Shown here: piece after piece, positions 23,460 to 31,773 of the stretch
Position numbering within the stretch: position 1 is the first letter of the stretch
How the letters are laid out: each line of letters starts with the position of its first letter
Assembly (NCBI RefSeq): GCF_014269395.1
Contig: NZ_JACOGK010000013.1
Span: forward strand, 6,279-70,278
Length of the DNA stretch: 64,000 nucleotides
Origin: Megasphaera hominis
GTDB lineage: Bacteria; Bacillota; Negativicutes; Veillonellales; Megasphaeraceae
Direction of reading: 5' to 3'
Translations under genes and position numbers: made by a program
The notes under the pieces: model-generated
Told to the model about the DNA's origin: nothing
What the model saw: only the letters and a program-made list of their open reading frames with translations
Database searches by the model: none

Positions 23460-24194
23460 TTGGAAATAAGGGAAGTACCTGCGCAACAGCTGCAACTGCT
23501 GTACAAACCGGATTTATTTATTTTTGATATGGACGGTCTTATGTTTGACACAGAACGGATTTCCGTACCTTGCTGGCGGGCCGCAGGAAAAAAATATGGT
23601 ATTACCCTGAGCGATTCCTTTTTTGATCGTATTTTTGGCATGAACGACCGGCAAATCAAAGAAGTCTTTCTCCAAACCTTTGGCAGGGACTTTCCGTATG
23701 AGGCCATGCACACAGAAAAGGCGGCAGCCCAGCTGGCTATATATGAACAGTCCGGAGCGCCGCTGGAGCCGGGCCTGAGGGAATGTCTGGACTACGCCAA
23801 AACGGCGGGCATTGCCTGTGCCATTGCTTCGTCTTCCTCTGAAAATACCGTGCGCATGCTGCTTGAAAAGGCAGGCCTTACGGCTTATTTTTGTCTTATT
23901 CAGAGCGGTGCCGAACTGGCGCATAGCAAGCCTGCGCCGGATATCTTTCAACGCGTTTGCGCGCAGCTGCACGTTATGCCGGCAGCTGCGCTGGTTTTTG
24001 AAGACTCGGCCAATGGCCTGCTGGCTGCCCGGGCGGCAGGCATCCCGGCTATTTGGGTACCGGACCTCGTCCGCGTGCCTGCTGCAGTGGCGGCATCGGC
24101 CTGGCATACGTGTCAGACCTTGGGTGAAGTACCGGCACTAATAGAACGGCTGCAGGAAAAGAGAGGAGAACGTTATAGTAATGGTAAAAACTAA
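23460..24194 (+). CDS. HAD-family hydrolase, beta-phosphoglucomutase-like
   Basis: 244 residues from a TTG at 23460 preceded by GGAAAGGAG; earlier frames overlap the terminator. HAD motifs: FDMDGLMFDTE (nucleophile Asp), SSSSENTV, KPAPDIF (Lys) and FEDSANGL (acidic pair). The cap is the alpha-helical type of subfamily I, as in beta-phosphoglucomutases and sugar phosphatases. The substrate is not clear. Its stop overlaps the start of the exporter gene by 14 bases, so the two are translated together. Confidence 0.88.
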   Translation: MEIREVPAQQLQLLYKPDLFIFDMDGLMFDTERISVPCWRAAGKKYGITLSDSFFDRIFGMNDRQIKEVFLQTFGRDFPYEAMHTEKAAAQLAIYEQSGAPLEPGLRECLDYAKTAGIACAIASSSSENTVRMLLEKAGLTAYFCLIQSGAELAHSKPAPDIFQRVCAQLHVMPAAALVFEDSANGLLAARAAGIPAIWVPDLVRVPAAVAASAWHTCQTLGEVPALIERLQEKRGERYSNGKN

Positions 24195-25404
24195 GCAAGA
24201 AAAAATGATGCTATGGATGACTGTATTTATGGGCATGCTGGCGGCGATTGCACCGCTATCGACAGACATGTATTTGCCAGGCTTGCCGGCCATGATGGCC
24301 GATTTTGCTGTCTCGCCGTCTATGATTCAGCTGACCCTGACCGCATCTATGGCAGGCATGGCTGCCAGCCAGATCATTTCCGGTCCCGTTAGCGATAAAA
24401 AAGGGCGGCGCCGGCCTCTCTTTTTGGGGATGGCTATTTTTTCCCTGTCGTCCCTGGCCTGTATTTTATCCCATACGATCTATTGGCTATTGTTGTTTCG
24501 TTTTATTCAAGGTTTTTCCGGTGGCGCCGGCATTGTCATTGCCCGGGCCATTGCCCGTGACCTTTGCCGCGGGACTGCCCTGACAAAGCTCTTTTCTATG
24601 CTCATGCTGGTCAATGGTCTGGCACCTATTTTAGCGCCGGTGATTGGCGGCCAGATTTTGCGCTTTTCCTCATGGCGCGGTATTTTCTGGCTCCTTGTCA
24701 GCATTGGCATCGTGTTGGCCGTCTGTGCCTGGCTTATGCCGGAAACGCTGCCGCAAAAACGCCGTTTGGTCAGCAACGCTGCCGGTGGCCTGAAGCAGTT
24801 TGCTTCACTCTTTGGCGACCGCTATTTTATGGGCCATTGTATTATGCAGTGTTTTGCCTTTGCCGCTTTCTTTGCGTATATTTCCGGTTCGTCTTTTGTC
24901 TTTCAGAACGTGTATCACGTGAGTCCCCAGGCGTTTAGCCTCATTTTCGGTCTCAATGGCATTGGCCTCATGATCAGCGGCGCTGTTACGGGACGCCTGA
25001 CCGGACGTATTGCCGACTGGCGTATGCTGCGCGTTGTCCTTTGGGTGGCACTCATTGGCAGTGGCCTGCTGCTCCTGGGCTTTTTAGCCGGCCTGCCCGT
25101 ATATGCGATCATTACCATTCTCTTCTTTACGGTGGCAACGCTGGCGTCTATGTCGACGACGAGCTTTTCCCTGGCCATGCAGGCCCAGGGAAAACAGGCC
25201 GGCAGTGCTTCGGCATTGATCGGTTTCTTTTCTATGATTTCCGGTGCTGTCATGGCACCTGTCGTCGGTATTGCCGGCAGTTATACGGCGATTCCTATGG
25301 GCCTGGTCATGGTTTTTGGTGAAGCCGGTGCGCTGCTTTCATTTTATTTTCTTATTTATCCGGCTCATACGCATAGCCAGGATGTGCAGGATATGATACA
25401 ATGA
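24181..25404 (+). CDS. Bcr/CflA-family multidrug efflux transporter
   Basis: 407 residues with twelve likely transmembrane helices, full length for the family. Early motif: APLSTDMYLPGLPAMM, diagnostic for Bcr/CflA, and the MFS loop GPVSDKKGRRRPL. Family members are proton antiporters exporting bicyclomycin, sulfonamides or cysteine. The start lies inside the end of the HAD gene, so expression is coupled. The specific substrate is unknown. Confidence 0.93.
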   Translation: MVKTKQEKMMLWMTVFMGMLAAIAPLSTDMYLPGLPAMMADFAVSPSMIQLTLTASMAGMAASQIISGPVSDKKGRRRPLFLGMAIFSLSSLACILSHTIYWLLLFRFIQGFSGGAGIVIARAIARDLCRGTALTKLFSMLMLVNGLAPILAPVIGGQILRFSSWRGIFWLLVSIGIVLAVCAWLMPETLPQKRRLVSNAAGGLKQFASLFGDRYFMGHCIMQCFAFAAFFAYISGSSFVFQNVYHVSPQAFSLIFGLNGIGLMISGAVTGRLTGRIADWRMLRVVLWVALIGSGLLLLGFLAGLPVYAIITILFFTVATLASMSTTSFSLAMQAQGKQAGSASALIGFFSMISGAVMAPVVGIAGSYTAIPMGLVMVFGEAGALLSFYFLIYPAHTHSQDVQDMIQ

Positions 25405-25431
25405 TGTTATAAAATCTAATGAGGTGATATT

Positions 25432-25860
25432 ATGAACGCTAAAGCAGAAAAGTTTAAAGCTTATTATGACGAACACGATCCTAAGGCCTTTACGGCTGAA
25501 GAAGTAAAAGACGATCCGATGCATATGGTTGTCTTCCGTTCTTCCATCGTAGTAAAAGGCCAGCATCTGCCCTTATTCGTCCTGGCAGATGACAGCATCT
25601 ATTCTATTACCCGTGTCATTATCGCCGGCCAGGCAGTAAACGATGACAACCGGGCAAAGATCGTAGATTTCCTGAACCTTTGCAACCAGCAGTATAAGAT
25701 TTCCAAATTCTTCGTTGCACAGGATGGCACAATCGTTCTCGATTGCTGCATTGCAGCTACAGACGAACAGTTTGATCCGGCTATGATCTACGTACTCATT
25801 CGGGATGCCGTCTTCCAGTGCCTGAATGATCATTTCACAGAAATTATGGAAAAAATCTAA
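25432..25860 (+). CDS. YbjN-like conserved protein
   Basis: 142 residues, soluble. GAGGTGA precedes the ATG, 28 bp after the exporter. The alpha-beta pattern and length resemble the YbjN / type III chaperone-like fold (central strands YSITRVII, KISKFFVAQDGTIVLDCC). No catalytic motif. YbjN proteins are of poorly defined regulatory role. Domain assignment is tentative. It is the last gene before the convergent terminators. Confidence 0.6.
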   Translation: MNAKAEKFKAYYDEHDPKAFTAEEVKDDPMHMVVFRSSIVVKGQHLPLFVLADDSIYSITRVIIAGQAVNDDNRAKIVDFLNLCNQQYKISKFFVAQDGTIVLDCCIAATDEQFDPAMIYVLIRDAVFQCLNDHFTEIMEKI

Positions 25861-25864
25861 ACAG

Positions 25865-25923
25865 CAAACGAAAAAAGGCCATGACTGCCCTCCCGGACTG
25901 GTTCATAGCCTTTTTTTCGTTTG
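25865..25923 (+). terminator. Terminator of exporter operon
   Basis: CAAACGAAAAAAGGC paired with GCCTTTTTTTCGTTTG around a 28-base loop. Confidence 0.85.
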
Positions 25924-25935
25924 TCTGCTAGCCAA

Positions 25936-25982
25936 AAAAGCCGTTGTCACAGACAGGTTACAGTCTGTGACAACGGCTTTTA
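25936..25982 (-). terminator. Terminator after M20 amidohydrolase gene
   Basis: 19-bp arms AAAAGCCGTTGTCACAGAC/GTCTGTGACAACGGCTTTT around 8 bases; minus strand ends in T run. Confidence 0.92.
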
Positions 25983-25993
25983 GTACGGTGTGC

Positions 25994-27313
25994 TTATTTT
26001 GTACTGCGTAAGGATTCCATGAATTTCAAATATTCATCCTTCGTCATGAGCGGCGTATATCCTTTTAAAATACCTTCTAAGGAAGCTGCATCGGCGTAGA
26101 GCAGATCGATAAGCGTCATGGCCAGAACTTTGGTCGTCTTGGCATAGGCTGTTTCCTTTTGGAAGAGATCGAATTCAGCACTGTGCAAGGCCCCGTGGAC
26201 ACTGCCTACATAGGGATGGATGCAGGGCATGATATAAGAAATGTCACCCATATCGGTGCTGCCGGAATCGAAAGGTGGCTGGGCATCGACGTGTTCTTTG
26301 CCGAAGATTTCATTGGAATTGGCTTCCAGCAGGTCACACATGGCCTGATTTTGGAACATGGGCAGGTAGCCCGGCATATTTTTTATTTCACACGTAGCGC
26401 CTACGGCGTCAGCGCCGGCTTTTAAGGCTCTGTCTACCGCTTCATTATAATGCTTCATGGCGTCGGCTGACGCAGCGCGGACGTAGCTTTCCATACGGAC
26501 GAAATCCGGTACGACATTGACCAGGTCCCCGCCGCTGGTAATGATGGGATGGAAGCGGACGTGGTCTTTTTCCTGGAAGGTTTCACGCAGGGCATTGACG
26601 CCCATGACACCGAGCATGCAGGCATTGAGGGCGTTGACTCCTTCGTGGGGAGCAGCTGCCGCATGCGCTGCGTGGCCATGGTAGTCAATCAATTTCGTGA
26701 TAAAGCCATTGCAACGGGCATTGATGCGGATGTCACCTTCCGGATCGTCTGTCGGGTTGACGTGCATCTGCATGGCCGCATCAATATCGTCGAAGCCGCC
26801 TTGGCGGATGATTTCCTGCTTGCCGCCAAAGAAATGAATTTTCCCTTTTTCCATCAGTTGTTCCCGGTATTCAATTTCAATGCATTCTTCACTGGGGACG
26901 GCAAAGAAGACGACGTCGCCACCGAGATACTGCATGGCATTCGTATCTTTTAAGGCCATGGCTACGCCGAGCATGTCCGAAACCTGAACGTTATGGCCGC
27001 AGCAGTGGGCTGCACCCGTAACGGGATCGGCTGATGGATGACGGCGGCAAACGACGGAATCGAGTTCGCCCATGACGGCGATGGTCCGTTTGGAAGCGGC
27101 ACCGGTCAAGCGTCCTTTGACGCCGGTCAGACCCCAGCCCGTCGTATAGGGAATACCGAGCTTATCAAATTCCTTTTGAATTTTAGCCGAAGTCTTTGTT
27201 TCTTTATATCCGAGTTCCGGTTCTGCGAAGACGGATTCCCCAAAGGCAACCATTTCTTCATAGCGTTTGTCAATTGCTTCGCAGACTTGTTTTTTCAGTT
27301 CTTCTTTGGTCAT
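25994..27313 (-). CDS. M20-family amidohydrolase, AbgB-like
   Basis: 439 residues from the ATG at 27313 behind AGGAGG. The M20 metallopeptidase ligands are recognisable: GELD (Asp), CCGHN (His), PSEECIE (Glu-Glu), DAAMQMHVN (His), and a C-terminal HGALHSAEFD. The residue pattern fits aminobenzoyl-glutamate hydrolase subunit B and its relatives, which cleave amide bonds of N-acylated amino acids. It is the last of three minus-strand genes with a DUF3100 membrane protein and another M20 enzyme. The real substrate is unknown. Confidence 0.87.
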   Translation of the reverse strand: MTKEELKKQVCEAIDKRYEEMVAFGESVFAEPELGYKETKTSAKIQKEFDKLGIPYTTGWGLTGVKGRLTGAASKRTIAVMGELDSVVCRRHPSADPVTGAAHCCGHNVQVSDMLGVAMALKDTNAMQYLGGDVVFFAVPSEECIEIEYREQLMEKGKIHFFGGKQEIIRQGGFDDIDAAMQMHVNPTDDPEGDIRINARCNGFITKLIDYHGHAAHAAAAPHEGVNALNACMLGVMGVNALRETFQEKDHVRFHPIITSGGDLVNVVPDFVRMESYVRAASADAMKHYNEAVDRALKAGADAVGATCEIKNMPGYLPMFQNQAMCDLLEANSNEIFGKEHVDAQPPFDSGSTDMGDISYIMPCIHPYVGSVHGALHSAEFDLFQKETAYAKTTKVLAMTLIDLLYADAASLEGILKGYTPLMTKDEYLKFMESLRSTK

Positions 27314-27334
27314 ACTGTAAAACCTCCTTGTATG

Positions 27335-27364
27335 CAAATAATCCGGCCTGGGCCGGATTATTTG
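27335..27364 (-). terminator. Hairpin between DUF3100 and AbgB-like genes
   Basis: Perfect 14-bp arms CAAATAATCCGGCC/GGCCGGATTATTTG with a 2-base loop. The weak T tract suggests partial termination or RNA processing. Confidence 0.65.
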
Positions 27365-27371
27365 GTTCGTA

Positions 27372-28679
27372 TTAGATAACGCCTTCTAAGTGGAGCATGA
27401 CTTCTGCCATGAGGGTAGCGCAGATGAAAGTACCCGAGGCTACCATGAGGGCAACCGGTACAATACGCCAGGAAAGACGTTTAAAAGCAGGAATATCTTT
27501 GCCCAGGGAGAGACCGCCGTAGGCAAGAATCGGCGTGCAGGCAGCCAGGAAGTTGACCGGATTCGTAGCGGCTGTAATCGTCGTAGCGCCCGGTACGGAC
27601 GGAATGGATACGATAACAGCGATGATGGAAACCCAGAAAACGACAGGCAGCTTCTTCAGGCCCGGGATACGGGCGATGAGAATACCGGCAAAGCAGATAG
27701 CAATAATCATGAGACAGCCGATAAAATCATCAGCCGGATTGACTTTGAAGCCGACGAAATTGCCAATCAGTGTCAGAACACCGGTGAGGCAGAGAATGAA
27801 CAGGTCGTCGCCAAGGGAGGATTTTTCCCGTACTTCTTTGGCTTCTTCTTCTTCCTTAGCAATCGTATCGGCTACGGCGTTTTCCTGTACTTCACCGGCA
27901 GCGACTTCTTCATGTCTTTTACGGCCTGTTACCCATTCGTATACTTTAATCGTAACCGGCAGGGAAATGAAGAGGGAGAAATAAATGCCGATGACCGAGG
28001 TCATGAGGTTAGCAGCGCCGGCAAAGGCGGTAATCTTTTCCGTTTCTTCCGGGAAAACGGCGACAATCGAACCGACGGAAGCAGCCATCATACTGGCCGA
28101 ACCAATGCCACCACCCATAGCCAGGGCGTAGGGATGGAAGAGGCCTGTACGGGCGATGATGCCGGCGAGGATGGAAATCCATAGCGCGCCGAACAGAGTG
28201 CCGCAAATGTACATGCCCATTACGCCACGGCCTTCAGGCGAGAAGATACCGAACTTTTCAGCGATAATGGCGACGTTGGCTTCACGGTCGATGGAGTAGC
28301 AGGCGCCGATGGCTTCACGGCCCATTTTTAGGAGAATGGCCGTCGGCAGACCGAAGATCAGCGTACCGAAGAAATGACCAAATTCCTGCATGATCAGGGC
28401 AATACCGGAGTTCAGTAAGAGGTGCAGGTTCGGGCCGATGCCTAAGCCGATCTTGGCGATGAGGAACAACATGGTAATACTCATCAGGTTGCCGGCCCGG
28501 GTCATCTGTTTTTCATTTAAAATATGGAATGAAGGATAACTGATAATACCGCCGAGAACCAGGGCGTAGAGCATGGGCAGGAAAATGACCAGGCCGTGCT
28601 TTTGGATACCAATGGTTTCGGCTACGATGACGAGGATCAGCGCAAAAAGATGGATGCGCCAGTTTTTTACTAAGTCCAC
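27372..28679 (-). CDS. DUF3100 polytopic membrane protein, putative transporter
   Basis: 435 residues, starting at a GTG at 28679 with AAAGGAGG ten bases upstream. About ten hydrophobic helices; a charged loop near 250-290 (rich in Glu, Lys) splits the protein. The glycine-rich segments GGGIGSASMMAASVG and PEGRGVMGMYICGTLFG fit the DUF3100 family of putative carriers. It lies between two M20 amidohydrolases, the place taken by AbgT in abg operons, so import or export of an acylated amino acid is likely. Family call strong, role inferred. Confidence 0.82.
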   Translation of the reverse strand: MDLVKNWRIHLFALILVIVAETIGIQKHGLVIFLPMLYALVLGGIISYPSFHILNEKQMTRAGNLMSITMLFLIAKIGLGIGPNLHLLLNSGIALIMQEFGHFFGTLIFGLPTAILLKMGREAIGACYSIDREANVAIIAEKFGIFSPEGRGVMGMYICGTLFGALWISILAGIIARTGLFHPYALAMGGGIGSASMMAASVGSIVAVFPEETEKITAFAGAANLMTSVIGIYFSLFISLPVTIKVYEWVTGRKRHEEVAAGEVQENAVADTIAKEEEEAKEVREKSSLGDDLFILCLTGVLTLIGNFVGFKVNPADDFIGCLMIIAICFAGILIARIPGLKKLPVVFWVSIIAVIVSIPSVPGATTITAATNPVNFLAACTPILAYGGLSLGKDIPAFKRLSWRIVPVALMVASGTFICATLMAEVMLHLEGVI

Positions 28680-28740
28680 TAATAGTAGCCTCCTTTAAAA
28701 ATAAATCAAGCAAATACACGGCCGATTGGCACGTGTGGTA

Positions 28741-28781
28741 TAAAATGAGCAGGCACCTTATATAGGTGTATGCTCATTTTA
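28741..28781 (-). terminator. Terminator after AbgA-like gene
   Basis: TAAAATGAGCA/TGCTCATTTTA arms with inner CACCT/AGGTG. Confidence 0.85.
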
Positions 28782-28840
28782 CAATATTTACTCTATAAAT
28801 ACAAATGTCTTTTCCGAGCTTGCATCATAGGAAAATATAA

Positions 28841-30103
28841 TTATACATTACGCGCTGCCAGCTCGTTCAGTGGTTCGTCAGTCCGTTCAAAGGGCAGATC
28901 CGGCTGGGTCTTGAAGAATTCCAAGGCATAGGCCAAACCCGTCGTAGCGCCTACGGCCAGGGCATCTTCATCCAAATCGAATTGCGGTGTGTGGTGGTTG
29001 GCACCGCTGCCCTTTTCCGGATTGGCAATCCCTGTGAAGGTCATGAGCCCCGGATAGAGACGGGTCAAGATGGCAAAGGTTTCCGATGCCATCCACGGTT
29101 CGCACTGGGTCAGGCTGCCGGCACCGAGTGTTTCTGTGACTGCCTTTTTGGCCAGGTCTACACAGACCGGATTATTCTGTACTTCGTAAAGAGGCTTGGG
29201 CATGTCGAGAATATCATAGGTACAATGATAGGTATCACAGTCGTTGCTCAGGAGACGGAAAAATTCATCGAAGAAGCGGCGGCCGGCATGGTCATAGCTG
29301 AAAAAGCGGCACGTACCGGCAAATTCGAGGCTGTCAGGGACTACGTTTTGCAGTTCGCCACTATGGACACTGCCGACGGAAACGGTCAGGCATTCCTGCG
29401 GGGCAATAGCCCGCAGACGCAGCTCCTGTAAATGTGTATGGAACGAGGTGAAGCAATCAATCGGGCTATAGGCGAGATCCGGACGCGAACCGTGTCCGCC
29501 CTTGCCGGCAATGCGGACGCGGAACCGGAAACCGCCGGCCATGGGGGCATTGTCACAAATCGCTACTTTGCCGACGGGAACATCCCAGCGCAGGTGTGTC
29601 GCATAACAGCTGTCAATGGAAAGGCCACTTTTTTCTTCCAAATAAGGGACGATATAGCGCATAGCCGGTGAATCTTCTTCCCCTTGTTCAAAAAGAATGG
29701 CTGCCGTGCCGTTCCACTGGTCTTTCGTTTCCTGCAGCAGTTTGGCAACGACCAGCTGCATGGCAATATGGCCGTCATGGCCACAGGCGTGCATGACGCC
29801 GGGCGTTTCCGAACGGACGACGCGGGGGCAGGAAAGATTGCTTTCGCTTTCAGTGATCGGCAGGGCATCGATATCAGCCCGCAGGAGCAGCGTTTTACCG
29901 GGAGCCTGGCCGTCGATGCGGGCCAGGATGCCGCCCTTATCGATATGCTGCCAGGCAATACCAAATTTTGTCAGTTCCTCTTCAATATAGGCCATGGTCT
30001 GCGTTTCCTGCCACGAGAGTTCCGGGTGGCGGTGGCAAAAACGACGGATTTCGATGAGTAAAGGAATATTTTCTTCAACTAGTTGTTTACAGTTAATAGC
30101 CAT
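28841..30103 (-). CDS. M20D-type amidohydrolase (AbgA/HipO-like)
   Basis: 420 residues. Conserved steps of M20D: FCHRHPELSWQE, LRADIDALPITE (Asp), VMHACGHDGHIAM (Cys and His), LFEQGEEDSPAM (Glu pair), AGKGGHGSRPD, and a final GANHHTPQFDLDE. Enzymes of this group hydrolyse N-acyl or indole-acetyl amino acids, hippurate or aminobenzoyl-glutamate. GGAGGCACCTACT precedes the ATG. The first of the three-gene minus-strand group; its own terminator separates it from the DUF3100 gene. Confidence 0.93.
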   Translation of the reverse strand: MAINCKQLVEENIPLLIEIRRFCHRHPELSWQETQTMAYIEEELTKFGIAWQHIDKGGILARIDGQAPGKTLLLRADIDALPITESESNLSCPRVVRSETPGVMHACGHDGHIAMQLVVAKLLQETKDQWNGTAAILFEQGEEDSPAMRYIVPYLEEKSGLSIDSCYATHLRWDVPVGKVAICDNAPMAGGFRFRVRIAGKGGHGSRPDLAYSPIDCFTSFHTHLQELRLRAIAPQECLTVSVGSVHSGELQNVVPDSLEFAGTCRFFSYDHAGRRFFDEFFRLLSNDCDTYHCTYDILDMPKPLYEVQNNPVCVDLAKKAVTETLGAGSLTQCEPWMASETFAILTRLYPGLMTFTGIANPEKGSGANHHTPQFDLDEDALAVGATTGLAYALEFFKTQPDLPFERTDEPLNELAARNV

Positions 30104-30234
30104 AGTAGGTGCCTCCTTAGAGAATAATCTTTCTAAATTATAGCATAAATAATCAATAAAAACAGCGTTTTTTTAATATTTTATAAATATATTATTCTTA
30201 GCTTTGCCGGTCCGGCATCTGGCCAGGGGCAAAC

Positions 30235-30264
30235 TTGTATTTCACAGGTATACTATAGTATAAT
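30235..30264 (+). promoter_or_regulatory. Promoter of cca
   Basis: TTGTAT (30235-30240), 18-base spacer, TATAAT (30259-30264). Confidence 0.65.
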
Positions 30265-30267
30265 TGG

Positions 30268-30300
30268 TATACTAAAAGGGGAGAGTTCCCGTTTAGTATA
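30268..30300. promoter_or_regulatory. Inverted repeat at cca transcription start
   Basis: TATACTAAAAGGGGA and TTCCCGTTTAGTATA, 15-base arms with two mismatches and a 3-base centre, directly after the promoter. It could be an operator or a 5' mRNA hairpin. Confidence 0.45.
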
Positions 30301-30333
30301 TTCTCTTTCGTAATAGAAAGTGAGGAATTCCTG

Positions 30334-31773
30334 TTGAACCGGATTGTACGCAGCGTACTGCACGCCTTGGAAGAAGCCGGGTATGAGGCTTATCTGGTCG
30401 GCGGTGCTGTGCGTGATATATTGATGCAGCGCGAACCCCATGATTATGATGTGACTACATCGGCGCGGCCGGAAGAAATCCGTGCCGTCGGGGCGGCGCA
30501 AGGCTGGCATACAGTAGAAATAAATAGCGAACGTTTTGGCATTGTCGTCCTTGTCGTCGACGGCATGACCATTGAAACGGCGACCTTTCGCGGTGAAGCC
30601 TATGGTGCAGACAGTCATCGGCCGGCTTCGGTCTGGTATGCAGACACTTTGCGGGAAGACGTGTTACGCCGTGATTTTACGGTGAACGCCCTGGCGATGG
30701 ATCAATATGGGACCGTATATGATTACGTAGGCGGACAGAAGGATTTGCACAAAAAGCGCCTGGTCACCGTCGGTGATGCTACGCGCCGCTTTACGGAAGA
30801 TGCCCTGCGTCTGTTCCGTGCCTGCCGTTTTACAGGCCAGCTCGGCTTTATACCGGATAAAACAATGCTGCGGGCTATGCCGGCAGCTTTTTATCGCGTA
30901 CAGGGGCTCTCCTTGGAACGGGTCGTACAGGAAATTGACCGTCTCATGCTGACGCCGGAGGTTAGCAAGGGCCTCGATGTGCTCGTGCGGAGCGGGCTGG
31001 GGGCTTGCAGCTGCCGGCAAAAGGAAAACGGTGTTTACCGGGAGGTCCCCATTTTACCGGAACTCAGTCACTTGCCGGAAACGCCCCAGTCCCGGCCGTT
31101 TCATGTGTTTGATGCCTGGTTCCATACGCTGGCGGCGGTAGCGCATACACCAGCCGATTTGACGATCCGCTATGCCATGCTGTTTCATGATGTAGCTAAG
31201 GGCCTGCCCGGTATTCGCGGCATCCATAAGGGCCGTTTTACCGACTATGGCCATGACAATAAAGGGGCGGAAATCGCGACGGCTATTTTGACGCGCTGGG
31301 GGAAACGTCCGGCCTTTGTGCAACGTGTAGCCTGGCTCGTGCAGACCCATATGAAGTTTCATTATTATGCCAATACGGGCGAAGGGGACTTGGCGAAATG
31401 GCTGCGCCATGAAGCGCTGCAGGGACCGTTTCGCCGCACAGACGAACTGACCGATGCGGTAGAACAGGCAACAGCCGTAGCTGTCGGTGATATTTGGGGC
31501 TGCGGCCGTACGGAAGCCAATACCCAAGGGACAGAAGAATTCGGCCGCTTCATGGCTGACCTGGCCCAGGCTATGCCCGTTTCTACCAAAGACCTCCATT
31601 ACGACCGGCGCCTTACTATGCAGTGTGGTAAAGAAACCGGCGCCTGCCTGCACAACCTGTTGCAGCGTGTGCAAAACGGACAGCTGGAAAATGACCCGGA
31701 TGTATTGTATGAGGCAGCCGAAAAATGGCTGAAACGACAGGGTGAAAAAAATCATGAAGACCAAACAAGATAA
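30334..31773 (+). CDS. cca: CCA-adding tRNA nucleotidyltransferase with HD domain
   Basis: 479 residues from a TTG at 30334 preceded by GTGAGG. The N-terminal class II nucleotidyltransferase has YLVGGAVRDIL and the catalytic HDYDVTTS, then RRDFTVNALAMD and EDALRLFRACRF. The middle has an HD phosphohydrolase motif (LFHDVAKGLPG). It adds or repairs the tRNA 3' CCA end. Only tRNA-Ile is in the window, and its CCA is encoded, so repair is a role. Its end overlaps the start of the penicillin-binding protein gene. Confidence 0.96.
   Translation: MNRIVRSVLHALEEAGYEAYLVGGAVRDILMQREPHDYDVTTSARPEEIRAVGAAQGWHTVEINSERFGIVVLVVDGMTIETATFRGEAYGADSHRPASVWYADTLREDVLRRDFTVNALAMDQYGTVYDYVGGQKDLHKKRLVTVGDATRRFTEDALRLFRACRFTGQLGFIPDKTMLRAMPAAFYRVQGLSLERVVQEIDRLMLTPEVSKGLDVLVRSGLGACSCRQKENGVYREVPILPELSHLPETPQSRPFHVFDAWFHTLAAVAHTPADLTIRYAMLFHDVAKGLPGIRGIHKGRFTDYGHDNKGAEIATAILTRWGKRPAFVQRVAWLVQTHMKFHYYANTGEGDLAKWLRHEALQGPFRRTDELTDAVEQATAVAVGDIWGCGRTEANTQGTEEFGRFMADLAQAMPVSTKDLHYDRRLTMQCGKETGACLHNLLQRVQNGQLENDPDVLYEAAEKWLKRQGEKNHEDQTR

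Noticed and set aside
27390..28184. Plus-strand frame of 264 codons opposite DUF3100
   Set aside because: The minus strand encodes a consistent membrane protein; this frame has no start site or domain.
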